64,000 nucleotides of DNA from an uncultured Planctomycetales bacterium (GTDB lineage: Bacteria > Planctomycetota > Planctomycetia > Pirellulales > Thermoguttaceae). Location: NCBI GenBank assembly GCA_937889015.1, contig CALARR010000339.1, positions 1 to 64,000 on the forward strand, read 5' to 3'. Under the pieces are notes generated by a model. The model was given only the letters and a program-made list of their open reading frames with translations. It did not search any database and was not told where the DNA came from. The stretch's first letter is position 1, and every line of letters starts with the position of its first letter. Positions 17,503 to 25,864 of the stretch are shown here, in pieces. The translations under genes and the position numbers were made by a program.

Positions 17503-18035
17503 CGCTTCTTCGTGGGAAGCGGACGGACGCCGATTCCCAACTCCTGGATTCCGGCCTGCTTGCAGGCATTGAGGACCTCAGCCACACCTTGGAACTGGCC
17601 TTCGGCGTCGCCACGCACCAGGACACCCAGATCAGCGTATTGCCGGCGAGCGTTCTTCAGGCGATCGGCTAGCTCGTCCAGCGAAACGGACTGTTGGTCG
17701 AGCGTGATCTTCCCGTCGCGATAGACATTGACGATCTTCTTCGACGGGGCGGGAGAAAGGGTCTGCGCGTCACGAATCTCGGGAATTCGAAGCGGGATCT
17801 TGCGTTCCAACTCCGTGTACTTCGTTCCCAACAGGAAGAAGATCAGCAGCAGGAAGACGCAGTCGATCATGGGCGTCATGTTCAACGCTGGCTGCTCGTC
17901 GATCTGTGTTTTCAGAGGCATGGATGGAGTATGTTGGATGTAGGATGTTGGATTGGGGATTTGAGATGAACGATGCCGGGAGACCGTCAGTTCCTGTTTC
18001 TGAGTTGCGCTGACCGGTTCCTCGACCTTCGACAT
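17499..18035 (-). CDS. exbD: ExbD/TolR-family protein
   Basis: The conserved ExbD/TolR core begins at PLKTQIDEQPALNMTPMID, with the essential membrane Asp in the helix DCVFLLLIFFLLG, and ends with the periplasmic domain (VLVRGDAEGQFQGVAEVLNA). The full frame from ATG at 18035 gives 178 residues with a 38-residue Ser/Pro/Thr-rich N-terminal extension. An ATG at 17921 gives the usual ~140 residues, but neither start has a clear ribosome site. The 18-base gap to the ExbB stop favours 18035. ExbD pairs with ExbB to convert proton motive force into movement. Confidence 0.88.
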   Translation of the reverse strand: MSKVEEPVSATQKQELTVSRHRSSQIPNPTSYIQHTPSMPLKTQIDEQPALNMTPMIDCVFLLLIFFLLGTKYTELERKIPLRIPEIRDAQTLSPAPSKKIVNVYRDGKITLDQQSVSLDELADRLKNARRQYADLGVLVRGDAEGQFQGVAEVLNACKQAGIQELGIGVRPLPTKKR

Positions 18036-18053
18036 TTGCCATCCCGCATCACA

Positions 18054-19043
18054 TTACTTCGCCTCGCTTTGAGTCGAGGTCGTGGCCGGATCGTGCCGCG
18101 TGGTCCGCCGTGGTCGCGGCGCACGGGATTCGACCGGGTGACTCTCCAGGGCCTCAGCCGAGATCATGTTGACCAGTTCCTGCCCCAGGCTGTCGAGGTG
18201 CAGGATCAGGCGGTCCACGCGGCCCAAGAGAACCACGTAGATGATCAGAGCGGGAATGGCTACCGTCAGTCCGGCAGCCGTAGTGAGCAGGGCTTCACTG
18301 ATGCCCGCAGCCAGTAATTCAGGGCGCCCCAGGGCGTCGCTGACCGCGACCATGTTGAACGCCCGGATCATACCGAATACGGTTCCCAACAGGCCTAGCA
18401 GCGGGGCCACGGTATGTACGCCGCTGAACACGCGGAAATAGCGTCGTAGCTCAGCCGTGACTCGTTCACCGGCATCGATGATGGCCTGTTCCACTTCCAC
18501 GGCAGGCCGCCCCCACTTGCGGACCGCACCGGCAAAAATCTGGGCCACGGGGCTGCGGTTCTCCTCACACAAAGCCAAGGCTTGTGTGCGGTCGAGTTGG
18601 TTGTCGCGGATCTGGTCCAGGACCCGCCGCACAAACGGTCTGGGAATCACTCGACCCCAGCGCAAGGCGATGAGCCGTTCGAGGAAGAAGGCCACCGTGA
18701 CGATGCTACACAAGGCGATGGGCCACATCAGGATGCCGCCCTTGTCCATGATCTCCAGCAGGCTCTTGGTGGGGATCAACTCGCGGCGTTCTTCGGCAGC
18801 GGGTGCGGCTGGCGACGATGCGGCAGCCACTCGCACGGAATCGCCGGATTCGGACGCGGCCGGTGCCGCGGCCGGACCGGCTGTGGTCCAGGCCGAGCAA
18901 GCCATCAGGACCAGGAGAATCGAACTGCCGGGAAACCAGGTCACGGCAACGGCCGTGTTTCTTCTCGCTAGCCGGCCGGAAGCCACAGGCCGCGCGGTCT
19001 GGGTGGCGTTCTCCGGACGCCGTAGGAATACGCATCGAGACAT
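18054..19043 (-). CDS. exbB: ExbB/TolQ/MotA-family proton channel protein with signal peptide
   Basis: The ATG at 19043 is preceded by AAAGGAA; it gives 329 residues. ATG at 19088 is in frame without a ribosome site. An N-terminal hydrophobic segment (ILLVLMACSAWTTAGPAAA) and an Ala/Ser-rich linker precede the conserved core. That core holds three membrane helices, the first around GGILMWPIALCSIVTVAFFL, then VFSGVHTVAPLLGLLGTVFG and LLTTAAGLTVAIPALIIYVV. The last two carry the family's conserved small residues and Thr. Together with ExbD it should form the ion-driven stator. Confidence 0.9.
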   Translation of the reverse strand: MSRCVFLRRPENATQTARPVASGRLARRNTAVAVTWFPGSSILLVLMACSAWTTAGPAAAPAASESGDSVRVAAASSPAAPAAEERRELIPTKSLLEIMDKGGILMWPIALCSIVTVAFFLERLIALRWGRVIPRPFVRRVLDQIRDNQLDRTQALALCEENRSPVAQIFAGAVRKWGRPAVEVEQAIIDAGERVTAELRRYFRVFSGVHTVAPLLGLLGTVFGMIRAFNMVAVSDALGRPELLAAGISEALLTTAAGLTVAIPALIIYVVLLGRVDRLILHLDSLGQELVNMISAEALESHPVESRAPRPRRTTRHDPATTSTQSEAK

Positions 19044-19106
19044 CCGTGTGGGTTCCTTTCTGATCGGCTTCGCGGTTGTTTTGAGCATTTATCGTCGTGC
19101 GATTCG

Positions 19107-19190
19107 ACGTGTCGGTTCCAGAACCATTCAGCGATTTGGTTTTGCCGGACCGCCTATACTGGCTGTGGTCGTTCTGGGACTGGTTCGCAG
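19107..19190 (+). repeat. Degenerate copy of the dispersed palindromic element
   Basis: GTCGGTTCCAGAACC and, about 55 bases on, CGTTCTGGGACTGGTTC match the arms and outer motif of copies 3 and 5. The centre has diverged. It covers the last ~20 codons and the stop of the TPR gene, so the C-terminus of that protein may come from the element. Confidence 0.5.
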
Positions 19191-22100
19191 TCGTCGAGCC
19201 GCTTCCTCCGCGGCCACGGTGTCGTTGTAGGTGTCCACCAGCCGGGTGTAGAGCTTGACTGCCTCTGGCATCTGTCCCAGCAACTCATGGCACTTGCCAG
19301 CCTGCAACAGAGCCAGCGCCTGCCACTTGGGATACGCGTAAAGGATCTCCAGACGCAGGTATTCTCGCAATGCCGCGTCGTAATTCTTCTGATGGAAATA
19401 GGATTCCCCGATCATCCATTGGGCCATGGCGGCTGTCTCGGTCTTGGCCCCATGCGAGGAGCGGATTACCTGTTGATAGGCGTGTCGGGCTTCGTCGAAT
19501 TCGGCGCGATCGGCCAAGCAACGTCCGCGTAGGTAGTCGACTTCGTACTGTTGTGGGAAGCCGGGGTACTGCCGTTCGATTTGTGAGGCGATCTGATAGG
19601 CCTCCGACCAGCGTTCCAGGTGGGCCAGAACTTGAGCGCGACGCAAAGGAACCATGGGGACCCACGCTTCACGGCTTTCGGCGATCTGCGTCACCAGTCG
19701 CTCCAAGCGTTCGCCGGCGGCCGCGTAGTCGCCTTTGCGGAACAGGGCCTCGGCAACCCAGTAGTTCGCAGCGGCACGGAGCGGACTGGCGGGCAAATCG
19801 CGGAGGAATTGCTCGAAGAGGCGGTGGACTCTGTCCCATTGCTCGGTGGCCGCGGCAAGTTGCCCCTGCAAGAACCGGGCGTGTTGCTGCAACTCGGTCT
19901 CGGGCTTGGTGGCCAAGAGTTCAGACACCAGTTTGTCGGCTCGATCGAAGTCGCGGGCTTCCAGGGCCTGCTGCGCCAATCGGTAGGTGGCGTCGGCCCA
20001 GTAGCGGCTCTGTGTGTGCTGGTCATGCAGACGCTGAAGCATGGCGATCGACTCTTCGTCTTGATGTAGATCGCGCAGCACCCAGGCCAATTCGTAGATC
20101 GCCGCGTCCAATTCGGGCAGCTTGGGTAGCTCGCGAACCAGACGCTGCAAAAGCTTTGCGGCAGGCTCGGGCTGCTCGAGCTTGGCGTACAAACGGGCCG
20201 CGGCCAGTAATGCCTGGGGGTATTGGTCGCTCTTGGAGCAACGTCTGATGACCAAATCGTAGGTCGCAAGTGCGCCGTCGGCCTGTCCCAACTCCTGGAG
20301 AATCTGCGCTCGGGCCAGGGCGGCCTCAGCCAGTATTTCCGGAGGGGGGGCCTTCTTCAGCAGGCGATCGAAGGTGGCGGCCGCCTCGGGCAGTTGCTTG
20401 GCCTTCCACTGGCTCCAGGCCTGGCCGGAGAGGGCTTTCATCTCTTGCTGAGAAGCTGGAGACGCTCGCGCCAGACGGTCGAAGAGTTCGGCTGCCCAGG
20501 CTCCGTCACCGGCATCGTAGGCGGCTTCAGATAGCTGTTCGGTGGCCGCCTCAATCAACTCGGATCGAGGTGTCGCGGCTACTAGCTCGGCGAACGTCGT
20601 CTTGGCATGCTCCAACCGTCCGGTCCGGGCCAGGCAGATGGCCAGACCGGCGCGCGCGCGAATCATATCGTCTCCCGCCACGTCACCGGAGAGATAGTCG
20701 GTTAACGGATCGATGGCCTCGGCATAGCGACGGATGGCCAAGAGCATTGATCCCTTGGCCAGTATGGAGTCGGCCTTCAGACGCCCGGCGGCCTGATCGG
20801 CTACGGGCAGAATCGCTGCCAGGGCGTCGTCATAGCGTTGCACGCCTTCGTAGGCCAGGCTTAAGAGGTAGCGGTCTTCGAGTCGCTGTTGGATGATCTC
20901 GTCGGGCGCCAGGAGTGGTCCTTGGGAGACAGGATTGCGGCCTGGGGATGTGTTTTTGGAATCCACGGGCGACTGGTGGCCGGCCACCAGCGATTCTAGG
21001 ACCTCGACCGCGCGTGCGTACTGCTTGCGTTCCAGCAGCGAACGGCCGCGGAGCCGTTGGACATCGGGCTTCAGGGGGCTTTCTGCGAAGGTAACCGGGA
21101 ATTTCTCGGTCAGCCGATCGAGGGTGGGCCAGTCCTTAGCTGTCAGAGCGGCTTGGATCCTGCCTCTTGCGGCGTCGTCAGCCCAGGTGTCTGTGGTGTT
21201 CGCTACGACTTGATCGAACAGCCAGATGGCACCGGTCGTGTCGCCCGTACGCAGTAAGGCATCGCCTGCGTGAAACCGGAAAGCGGTCTGAAGGGGGTGG
21301 TTCTTGGGGGCCACTTCGGCGGCGGCGAGCAAGGTCTTGGCCGCGGCAGGGAAATTGTCTTTGGCCTTTTGTGTCAGTCCAAGCCAATAGCGAGCGGTAA
21401 CACTGCCGGTGGGAGCCTCAACCAGCGACCGAAAGACGGCCTCCGCATCGTCGAGCCGCTTATCACGGAATAGACACCAGCCGCGCCCGAGGGCGGCTTC
21501 GGTCTGTCGTGAATGGTCGGGCCATCGCTGCTGAAAGGCGTCAAACGCCTCCAGCGATTCGTTCCAACGCTGGCGTTCGTACAAGAGTCTGGCCAGGTGC
21601 AGTTGGGCATCGGGCGCCAAGGGGCTGGCAGCCTTGCCGGACAAGGCCAAGTACATCCGTTCGGCGTCCTCGTAGAGTGCCAGTCTCTCCAGGGCCTGAC
21701 CCAAACCAAGGCGGCAGTCATCCTGCATGCGCCCTTGGGGGAATCGTTCCAGTGCGTCCTGGTAATATTTGCACGCCGCGTCGGCTTGGCCTGCACTGAG
21801 GGCCAGATCGCCCAGGTAGACCAGGGCAAAGGCGTTGAGTTCGTCTTCGGGAAATTGTGCGACGAATTGGGCCAGTGTGATTTGGGCCTCGCTGTTCCGC
21901 CGCAACAGGAAGGCTGTTTCGCCCAGGCGGAAAGAGGCGTGGGGGGAGAAACGTCCCTCAGGTTGCCGCTGCAGGTACTCGCGAAATTGCGGCTCGGCCC
22001 GATCCAGCTGCCGCAGTTGAAGCAACGATTCGCCCAGGAAGAAGCACGCTTCGGCGGCCTTGGGGTGCTGGGGGTAGGCACGCAAGAACACTTGAAACTC

Positions 22101-22253
22101 GTCGGCGGCCAATTTCCACCGTTGGTGTCCGTAATTTCCGGCAGCGACGGCATACTGGTCGTCGGCTTCATCACAACGAGCCAGAGGAGCCCCAGCCAAG
22201 ATCAGGCCGACCAAGCCAAGCGGCACCAGTCGTTGCAGCCAGGATTTCAGCAT
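19128..22253 (-). CDS. Large secreted TPR-repeat protein
   Basis: From ATG at 22253 the product is 1041 residues; a longer open frame to 22574 lacks any signal. It opens with a signal peptide (LVPLGLVGLILAGAPLARC). More than twenty tetratricopeptide-type repeats then fill the rest, for example AAEACFFLGESLLQLRQLDR, ALVYLGDLALSAGQADAACK and ARQAYQQ-type segments near the end. It resembles a much enlarged YbgF/CpoB-like scaffold. As first gene of the ExbB-ExbD-toroid cluster it is probably the periplasmic binding scaffold of that machine. The C-terminus runs into a degraded copy of the dispersed repeat. Confidence 0.82.
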   Translation of the reverse strand: MLKSWLQRLVPLGLVGLILAGAPLARCDEADDQYAVAAGNYGHQRWKLAADEFQVFLRAYPQHPKAAEACFFLGESLLQLRQLDRAEPQFREYLQRQPEGRFSPHASFRLGETAFLLRRNSEAQITLAQFVAQFPEDELNAFALVYLGDLALSAGQADAACKYYQDALERFPQGRMQDDCRLGLGQALERLALYEDAERMYLALSGKAASPLAPDAQLHLARLLYERQRWNESLEAFDAFQQRWPDHSRQTEAALGRGWCLFRDKRLDDAEAVFRSLVEAPTGSVTARYWLGLTQKAKDNFPAAAKTLLAAAEVAPKNHPLQTAFRFHAGDALLRTGDTTGAIWLFDQVVANTTDTWADDAARGRIQAALTAKDWPTLDRLTEKFPVTFAESPLKPDVQRLRGRSLLERKQYARAVEVLESLVAGHQSPVDSKNTSPGRNPVSQGPLLAPDEIIQQRLEDRYLLSLAYEGVQRYDDALAAILPVADQAAGRLKADSILAKGSMLLAIRRYAEAIDPLTDYLSGDVAGDDMIRARAGLAICLARTGRLEHAKTTFAELVAATPRSELIEAATEQLSEAAYDAGDGAWAAELFDRLARASPASQQEMKALSGQAWSQWKAKQLPEAAATFDRLLKKAPPPEILAEAALARAQILQELGQADGALATYDLVIRRCSKSDQYPQALLAAARLYAKLEQPEPAAKLLQRLVRELPKLPELDAAIYELAWVLRDLHQDEESIAMLQRLHDQHTQSRYWADATYRLAQQALEARDFDRADKLVSELLATKPETELQQHARFLQGQLAAATEQWDRVHRLFEQFLRDLPASPLRAAANYWVAEALFRKGDYAAAGERLERLVTQIAESREAWVPMVPLRRAQVLAHLERWSEAYQIASQIERQYPGFPQQYEVDYLRGRCLADRAEFDEARHAYQQVIRSSHGAKTETAAMAQWMIGESYFHQKNYDAALREYLRLEILYAYPKWQALALLQAGKCHELLGQMPEAVKLYTRLVDTYNDTVAAEEAARRLRTSPRTTTASIGGPAKPNR

Positions 22254-22609
22254 GAGACAAAATGCGTTGCTTGGGTAAGTTGACGAGTGTCGCTGGGCGT
22301 CCTCTGATGCCTGTGCTGGAACACCGCCCCGCGCGTTCCACGTTCTTTTGTGCTCGAGGCAAAGTCTTGCGCTCTCGCGGGGAATTGGCTGCCAGGGGGA
22401 GCCACATGCCGCGGAACGAACGGCAGTACTTTTCGCCTGGCGGCCGTGCCACCCAGCGTTCCGTCGTGACCGGGGCCCAGAGATGTGAATGCGAAGAGGA
22501 GCGTAGGACGGTTGTGGGCGGAAACCAGTCGACTGTGAGTATTGGCTCTCAGGACTCAGTCGCAGCCCCCACACTTGAGGCGTGCCGCGTCAGTTCTGAG
22601 AGCGTGCAA

Positions 22610-22637
22610 TCTATACGGCAAAGGCCCTTGATGGCAA
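22610..22637 (-). promoter_or_regulatory. Putative promoter for the TPR-ExbB-ExbD operon
   Basis: TTGCCA (22637-22632) and TATAGA (22615-22610) are spaced by 16 bases on the minus strand. A start near 22603 would leave a leader of about 350 bases before 22253. I see no riboswitch motif in that leader. Confidence 0.4.
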
Positions 22638-22686
22638 GGCCGTCTGTGTGCCACTCCAGAATGCCCAACTTCATCTGTTAAAATAG

Positions 22687-22726
22687 CGAAACCCCGGCCG
22701 CCTTCGCTCAGGCAGTCGGGGTTTCG
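22687..22726 (-). terminator. Rho-independent-type terminator after the lipoprotein gene
   Basis: CGAAACCCCG (22687-22696) and CGGGGTTTCG (22717-22726) form a perfect 10-base stem. On the minus strand it is followed by CTATTTTAAC, a modest U tract. It lies 35 bases after the stop of the gene at 22761. Confidence 0.7.
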
Positions 22727-22760
22727 GGTATTCTGTCAGCAACTGACTGCGAAGAGTCGC

Positions 22761-23333
22761 TCAATACACGCTCGACGGTCCGCAGTCGACATTTCCCACC
22801 ATGTGGAGATGGTTGTGGTCAATGTAGACTACTTCGCGACAATCTTCATCGGTGGTGGTATAGGGGACCGGCCAGCCGACCCGAGTGGTTTCGCTGTAGT
22901 AGACCGTGCACTTGTAGTGAGCGTGATGCAGTTGTGCCGGTCCGATGAGCGGGAACACGCGCGGGGGATCGACATAGTCGGCAATCGGCTCGGTGACGAT
23001 GCGTACGTTGTTTCGCTGGACTTGGTGGAGGAAAGGAATGCCGCCTTCAACCGAGCGAGCGGATTCAAGAGCGCGCATGATCTCGTCGTCTGAGGGGGGG
23101 TCGAGAGCGACGGCCGGGCCGCCCGAGGTGATTGGTCCTAAGATCGGCACACGCTCATAGCGTTCGTGGTTCCAGAAGCGGTCTTCGCGCTGATCCTGGA
23201 AGTAAGGGCTCACGGGGATTGGGTAGTTGAAGATACCCAGTGTGGGGCCTGTCGCCGTTTGACAACCGGTGGTCGGGATGAGGAACAGCACGACCAGGGT
23301 GCTAAGCAGAGCGAATGTGGTTTTTCTGAACAT
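22761..23333 (-). CDS. Lipoprotein of unknown function
   Basis: From ATG at 23333, preceded by GAGGAA, the product is 190 residues. The signal ends in a lipobox-like PTTGCQ with Cys near residue 24, so it is probably lipidated. The mature part is rich in Tyr, His and Pro (FNYPIPVSPYFQDQRED; ELHH-type pairs such as QLHHAHYKCTVYYSET) and has the acidic/aromatic end VVYIDHNHLHMVGNVDCGP. No known domain is recognised. The length and composition recall small envelope lipoproteins common in this phylum. It has its own terminator at 22687-22726. Confidence 0.72.
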   Translation of the reverse strand: MFRKTTFALLSTLVVLFLIPTTGCQTATGPTLGIFNYPIPVSPYFQDQREDRFWNHERYERVPILGPITSGGPAVALDPPSDDEIMRALESARSVEGGIPFLHQVQRNNVRIVTEPIADYVDPPRVFPLIGPAQLHHAHYKCTVYYSETTRVGWPVPYTTTDEDCREVVYIDHNHLHMVGNVDCGPSSVY

Positions 23334-23520
23334 CCGTGTTTCCTCGCCTACGCGGTCCAGAGGTCGACAGCGGGAAGGCCGCCCGTCGGGAGAAGTCATT
23401 GTTTGAGGCCCGGCAATACAGGATGTAACACGAGCCAGACTATTTATCGTGTGAAGTTGCGCCGAACTTGCGGGATTTTCCATTTATGCGGTTGGTTCCG
23501 GATAGCACCCCCACAAAAGA

Positions 23521-23550
23521 AGAGGCCCTCGGCATCGGCCGAGGGCCTCT
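23521..23550 (-). terminator. Strong hairpin terminator after the BON-domain gene
   Basis: AGAGGCCCTCGGC and GCCGAGGGCCTCT form a perfect 13-base stem with an ATCG loop. On the minus strand TCTTTTG follows. The hairpin starts 26 bases after the stop at 23576. Confidence 0.88.
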
Positions 23551-23575
23551 GAAGACGTTTTCCGCACCCGCTATT

Positions 23576-24556
23576 TCAGTCCTTGAAGTCCAGCATCCAC
23601 CAGCCGTCATCCCATTCCAGGGTTACCTTCCGCCATCCGAGCGGAACCTGGGGATAGGGATAGAAGGGACCGATGTACGGCCAAGCGGTCGGTGAGTACT
23701 GCTTGGGGTAGGTTACAGCGGCGTAGTTCGGGTGGGATGCGTAGCTTGGCCAAGAGTAGCAGGGCATGCGCGGCTGGTCGTGGCGGGCGGCCTGAGCACC
23801 GATCGGGCAGGATGCCGAGACCGGGATCGGGGCACCGGGGGCTACTGCCGTCTGGATTGGCATGGCGCTGGCCTGGGCCATCGGCATGGGCCGATGATGC
23901 CGCGGGAAGCCGGTCTGTTGAGCCGGAACGGTCTGCACCGGGACCATTTCCTGCTCGGCAACGGTGGGCTGCGGGCCCTGGAGTTCCATGGCCGAAACCT
24001 GTTGCGCCGGGCTGGGAGCAAAGGTCGTGGCGACTCGCGCCGCGGACCGAGGAGTCTCAGCCTGAGTCTCTTGGAGCCGCATGGCCGTGTTACCGGCTGC
24101 ACCACCAGCCACGACGCGGCTGCCACTCATGCCACCACCGCTGACTCGCGAGATTTGCTCGGGAGCCAGTACGCCGGTGGGCGGAGCCATCCGGCCCTGG
24201 GGCGTGGACATGTTCTCGGTATTGCGGGAGAACTGAATGCTCGAGCCCGACGGAGCGGCTCCAGCCGGAGCGGCTTCGGGCGGTCCGATCGTCATCTTGT
24301 TCTCGACGCGTGACACGCCAGGCATTTTGGACACGATGTCCATGGCCGTCTTGGCCTGTTCCTCGCTGCAAACCTGACCGCGGAGCCAGGCCGTACCGTC
24401 TTGGTACATCACGCCGATCTTGTAGTCGTACATCTGGCCACTGGCACGGAGCGACTTGGCAATCTGTTCGGCGAACTCCTGGTTTCCGGCCAGGGCCAAC
24501 ATCGGCACCAGTGCGGTGGTTGCAGCGACCACCAGACTAGTCAACATACATCGCAT
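23576..24556 (-). CDS. Secreted BON-domain protein with proline/tyrosine-rich C-terminus
   Basis: ATG at 24556 is preceded by GAGGAGGG, a near-perfect ribosome site, giving 326 residues. The signal peptide ends at LALA-GN (about residue 24). A BON domain follows (about 25-92): IAKSLRASGQMYDYKIGVMY then GTAWLRGQVCSEEQAKTA and VSRVENKMTI. BON domains bind lipid membranes or ligands. A long low-complexity Ala/Pro/Gln/Met linker leads to a conserved aromatic end (YPYPQVPLGWRKVTLEWDD, then WWMLDF). The role is unknown; an envelope-bound protein is likely. The gap 24557-25241 holds only repeat copy 3. Confidence 0.82.
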   Translation of the reverse strand: MRCMLTSLVVAATTALVPMLALAGNQEFAEQIAKSLRASGQMYDYKIGVMYQDGTAWLRGQVCSEEQAKTAMDIVSKMPGVSRVENKMTIGPPEAAPAGAAPSGSSIQFSRNTENMSTPQGRMAPPTGVLAPEQISRVSGGGMSGSRVVAGGAAGNTAMRLQETQAETPRSAARVATTFAPSPAQQVSAMELQGPQPTVAEQEMVPVQTVPAQQTGFPRHHRPMPMAQASAMPIQTAVAPGAPIPVSASCPIGAQAARHDQPRMPCYSWPSYASHPNYAAVTYPKQYSPTAWPYIGPFYPYPQVPLGWRKVTLEWDDGWWMLDFKD

Positions 24557-24947
24557 GCTTTCCCTCCTCTCAGGTTCCACCGGTCGGTGGGTCGCTTTAC
24601 GGAAACCTCGCCATGGGTACGCCCGGTTGTCCCGCCGGGGCCGCCAGCGATGTGCTGTACGTGGTTTCCTGTCTTTCGGGGAATCGGAGTACTGTGTTTC
24701 GTTTCGCAGGACCAGCAATGGGACCAGCCGGCCAAATCCGGGGGGGCTGGGAGTTGCCAATGGTCCATACTTGGAGCCGGCAGCTTGGCAACCGCAGGTC
24801 TTACCCCCCTTGCGCACACGCTTTGTGCACCGATTGCTGCCTGACTATAGGTTTCGGTTCGCGGTTGTGCGGAAAGGAAGCTTTTTTTCGATTTTGATGG
24901 TCGTTCTGGTTGTGCCGTGCATTCCGGCAATAGGGGAATTGCACTAC

Positions 24948-25028
24948 GAGCCGGTCCCAAAACCTGTCGGCAACTCAGTCTTGCCGTGCCGCCCGACGCG
25001 GCTGGGACAGTTCTGGGATGGGTTCTAA
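24948..25028 (+). repeat. Dispersed palindromic element, copy 3
   Basis: Left arm GTCCCAAAACC (24954-24964) and right arm AGTTCTGGGAT (25009-25019) flank a 44-base centre. The outer motifs are GAGCCG at the left and GGGTTCTAAG at the right. It lies in a 685-base gene-free gap where I see no other feature. Confidence 0.78.
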
Positions 25029-25241
25029 GCATCTTCCTACAAGGATGTTGCGTATAGGGCAGGAGAATCGGCTCGCCACCTGACAGACGGGAGGGCGCTT
25101 GCGAAGATGGGTGGCAGGGCACCGGGGTGGCGGTCTTGTCGGTCGCATTCGTACCGGACAAGTCCGCAGGGGCCACCATGTGGAGCGAGAGATTCCGATG
25201 ACTAGGCTGGAAATGCGTATCGCCGACCGTGGCCCAAGGGC

Positions 25242-25544
25242 TCAGGCGACGTCTTCCAGCGAAGCGGCATCTCCCGGTGCAGGTGAGAACTCGTAGACGG
25301 CGGCTACGACCATCAGGGCAAACGTGGCGCCAGAGCACAACCACAGGTTTGGTCCCAACTGGAAGGCGACGATGGTCGCCAGGCCAACCAGCCCCAATGA
25401 AGCCAGAAAGCACTGCTGGCAAGCACTCTGAAACGACGAACCTTCCATGCGCCGCGTGAACCAGACGGCAAGCAGACCCAGACATTGGGCCGCCACCACG
25501 AACCAGAACATCGGGTGCGCCAGGGAGGTTGCTTGCAGGGGCAC
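25242..25544 (-). CDS. Small three-helix membrane protein
   Basis: From GTG at 25544 (AAAGGA upstream) the product is 100 residues with three hydrophobic segments: MFWFVVAAQCLGLLAVWF, FLASLGLVGLATIVAFQLG and LWLCSGATFALMVVAAVYEF. The loop after the first helix is SSFQSACQQC, and the tail is acidic (GDAASLEDVA). The open frame continues upstream to 25781 without a signal or ribosome site, so the short form is preferred. The family is not named; no function can be assigned. The 320 bases upstream (25545-25864) show nothing clear. Confidence 0.6.
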   Translation of the reverse strand: MPLQATSLAHPMFWFVVAAQCLGLLAVWFTRRMEGSSFQSACQQCFLASLGLVGLATIVAFQLGPNLWLCSGATFALMVVAAVYEFSPAPGDAASLEDVA

Positions 25545-25864
25545 GGTGGCGAGTCCTTTCTGCCGGCCTGTTCCCGTTTTGTCCCAACCTGCCCAGACGG
25601 CCGGGTGAGGCTGAAGGACTGAATGCCTTGGGGAGCAGTACGGTATTGGTCGGTGGGCCCGATCCATCGAGCCCTCGCCGGCGGCCAGTGCGATTTCCGT
25701 GCCACACGTCTGTCGATCGATCGGCCGATGGATGGCTGTCACCGCGGAAATACAGAAACAGCCGGGAGTTGCAGCTCGCACGGCGCGTTGGTCGCGCGGA
25801 CTCGTGCGGCAGCAATTTCCGGCTGAATGCGATGGGGGTGTAAATCTTACAACCTCGGTCGCGG

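Noticed and set aside
24541..25815. Minus-strand open frame of 424 codons across the gap 24557-25241
   Set aside because: It has no ribosome site or domain. It crosses repeat copy 3 and overlaps the small membrane protein in another frame.
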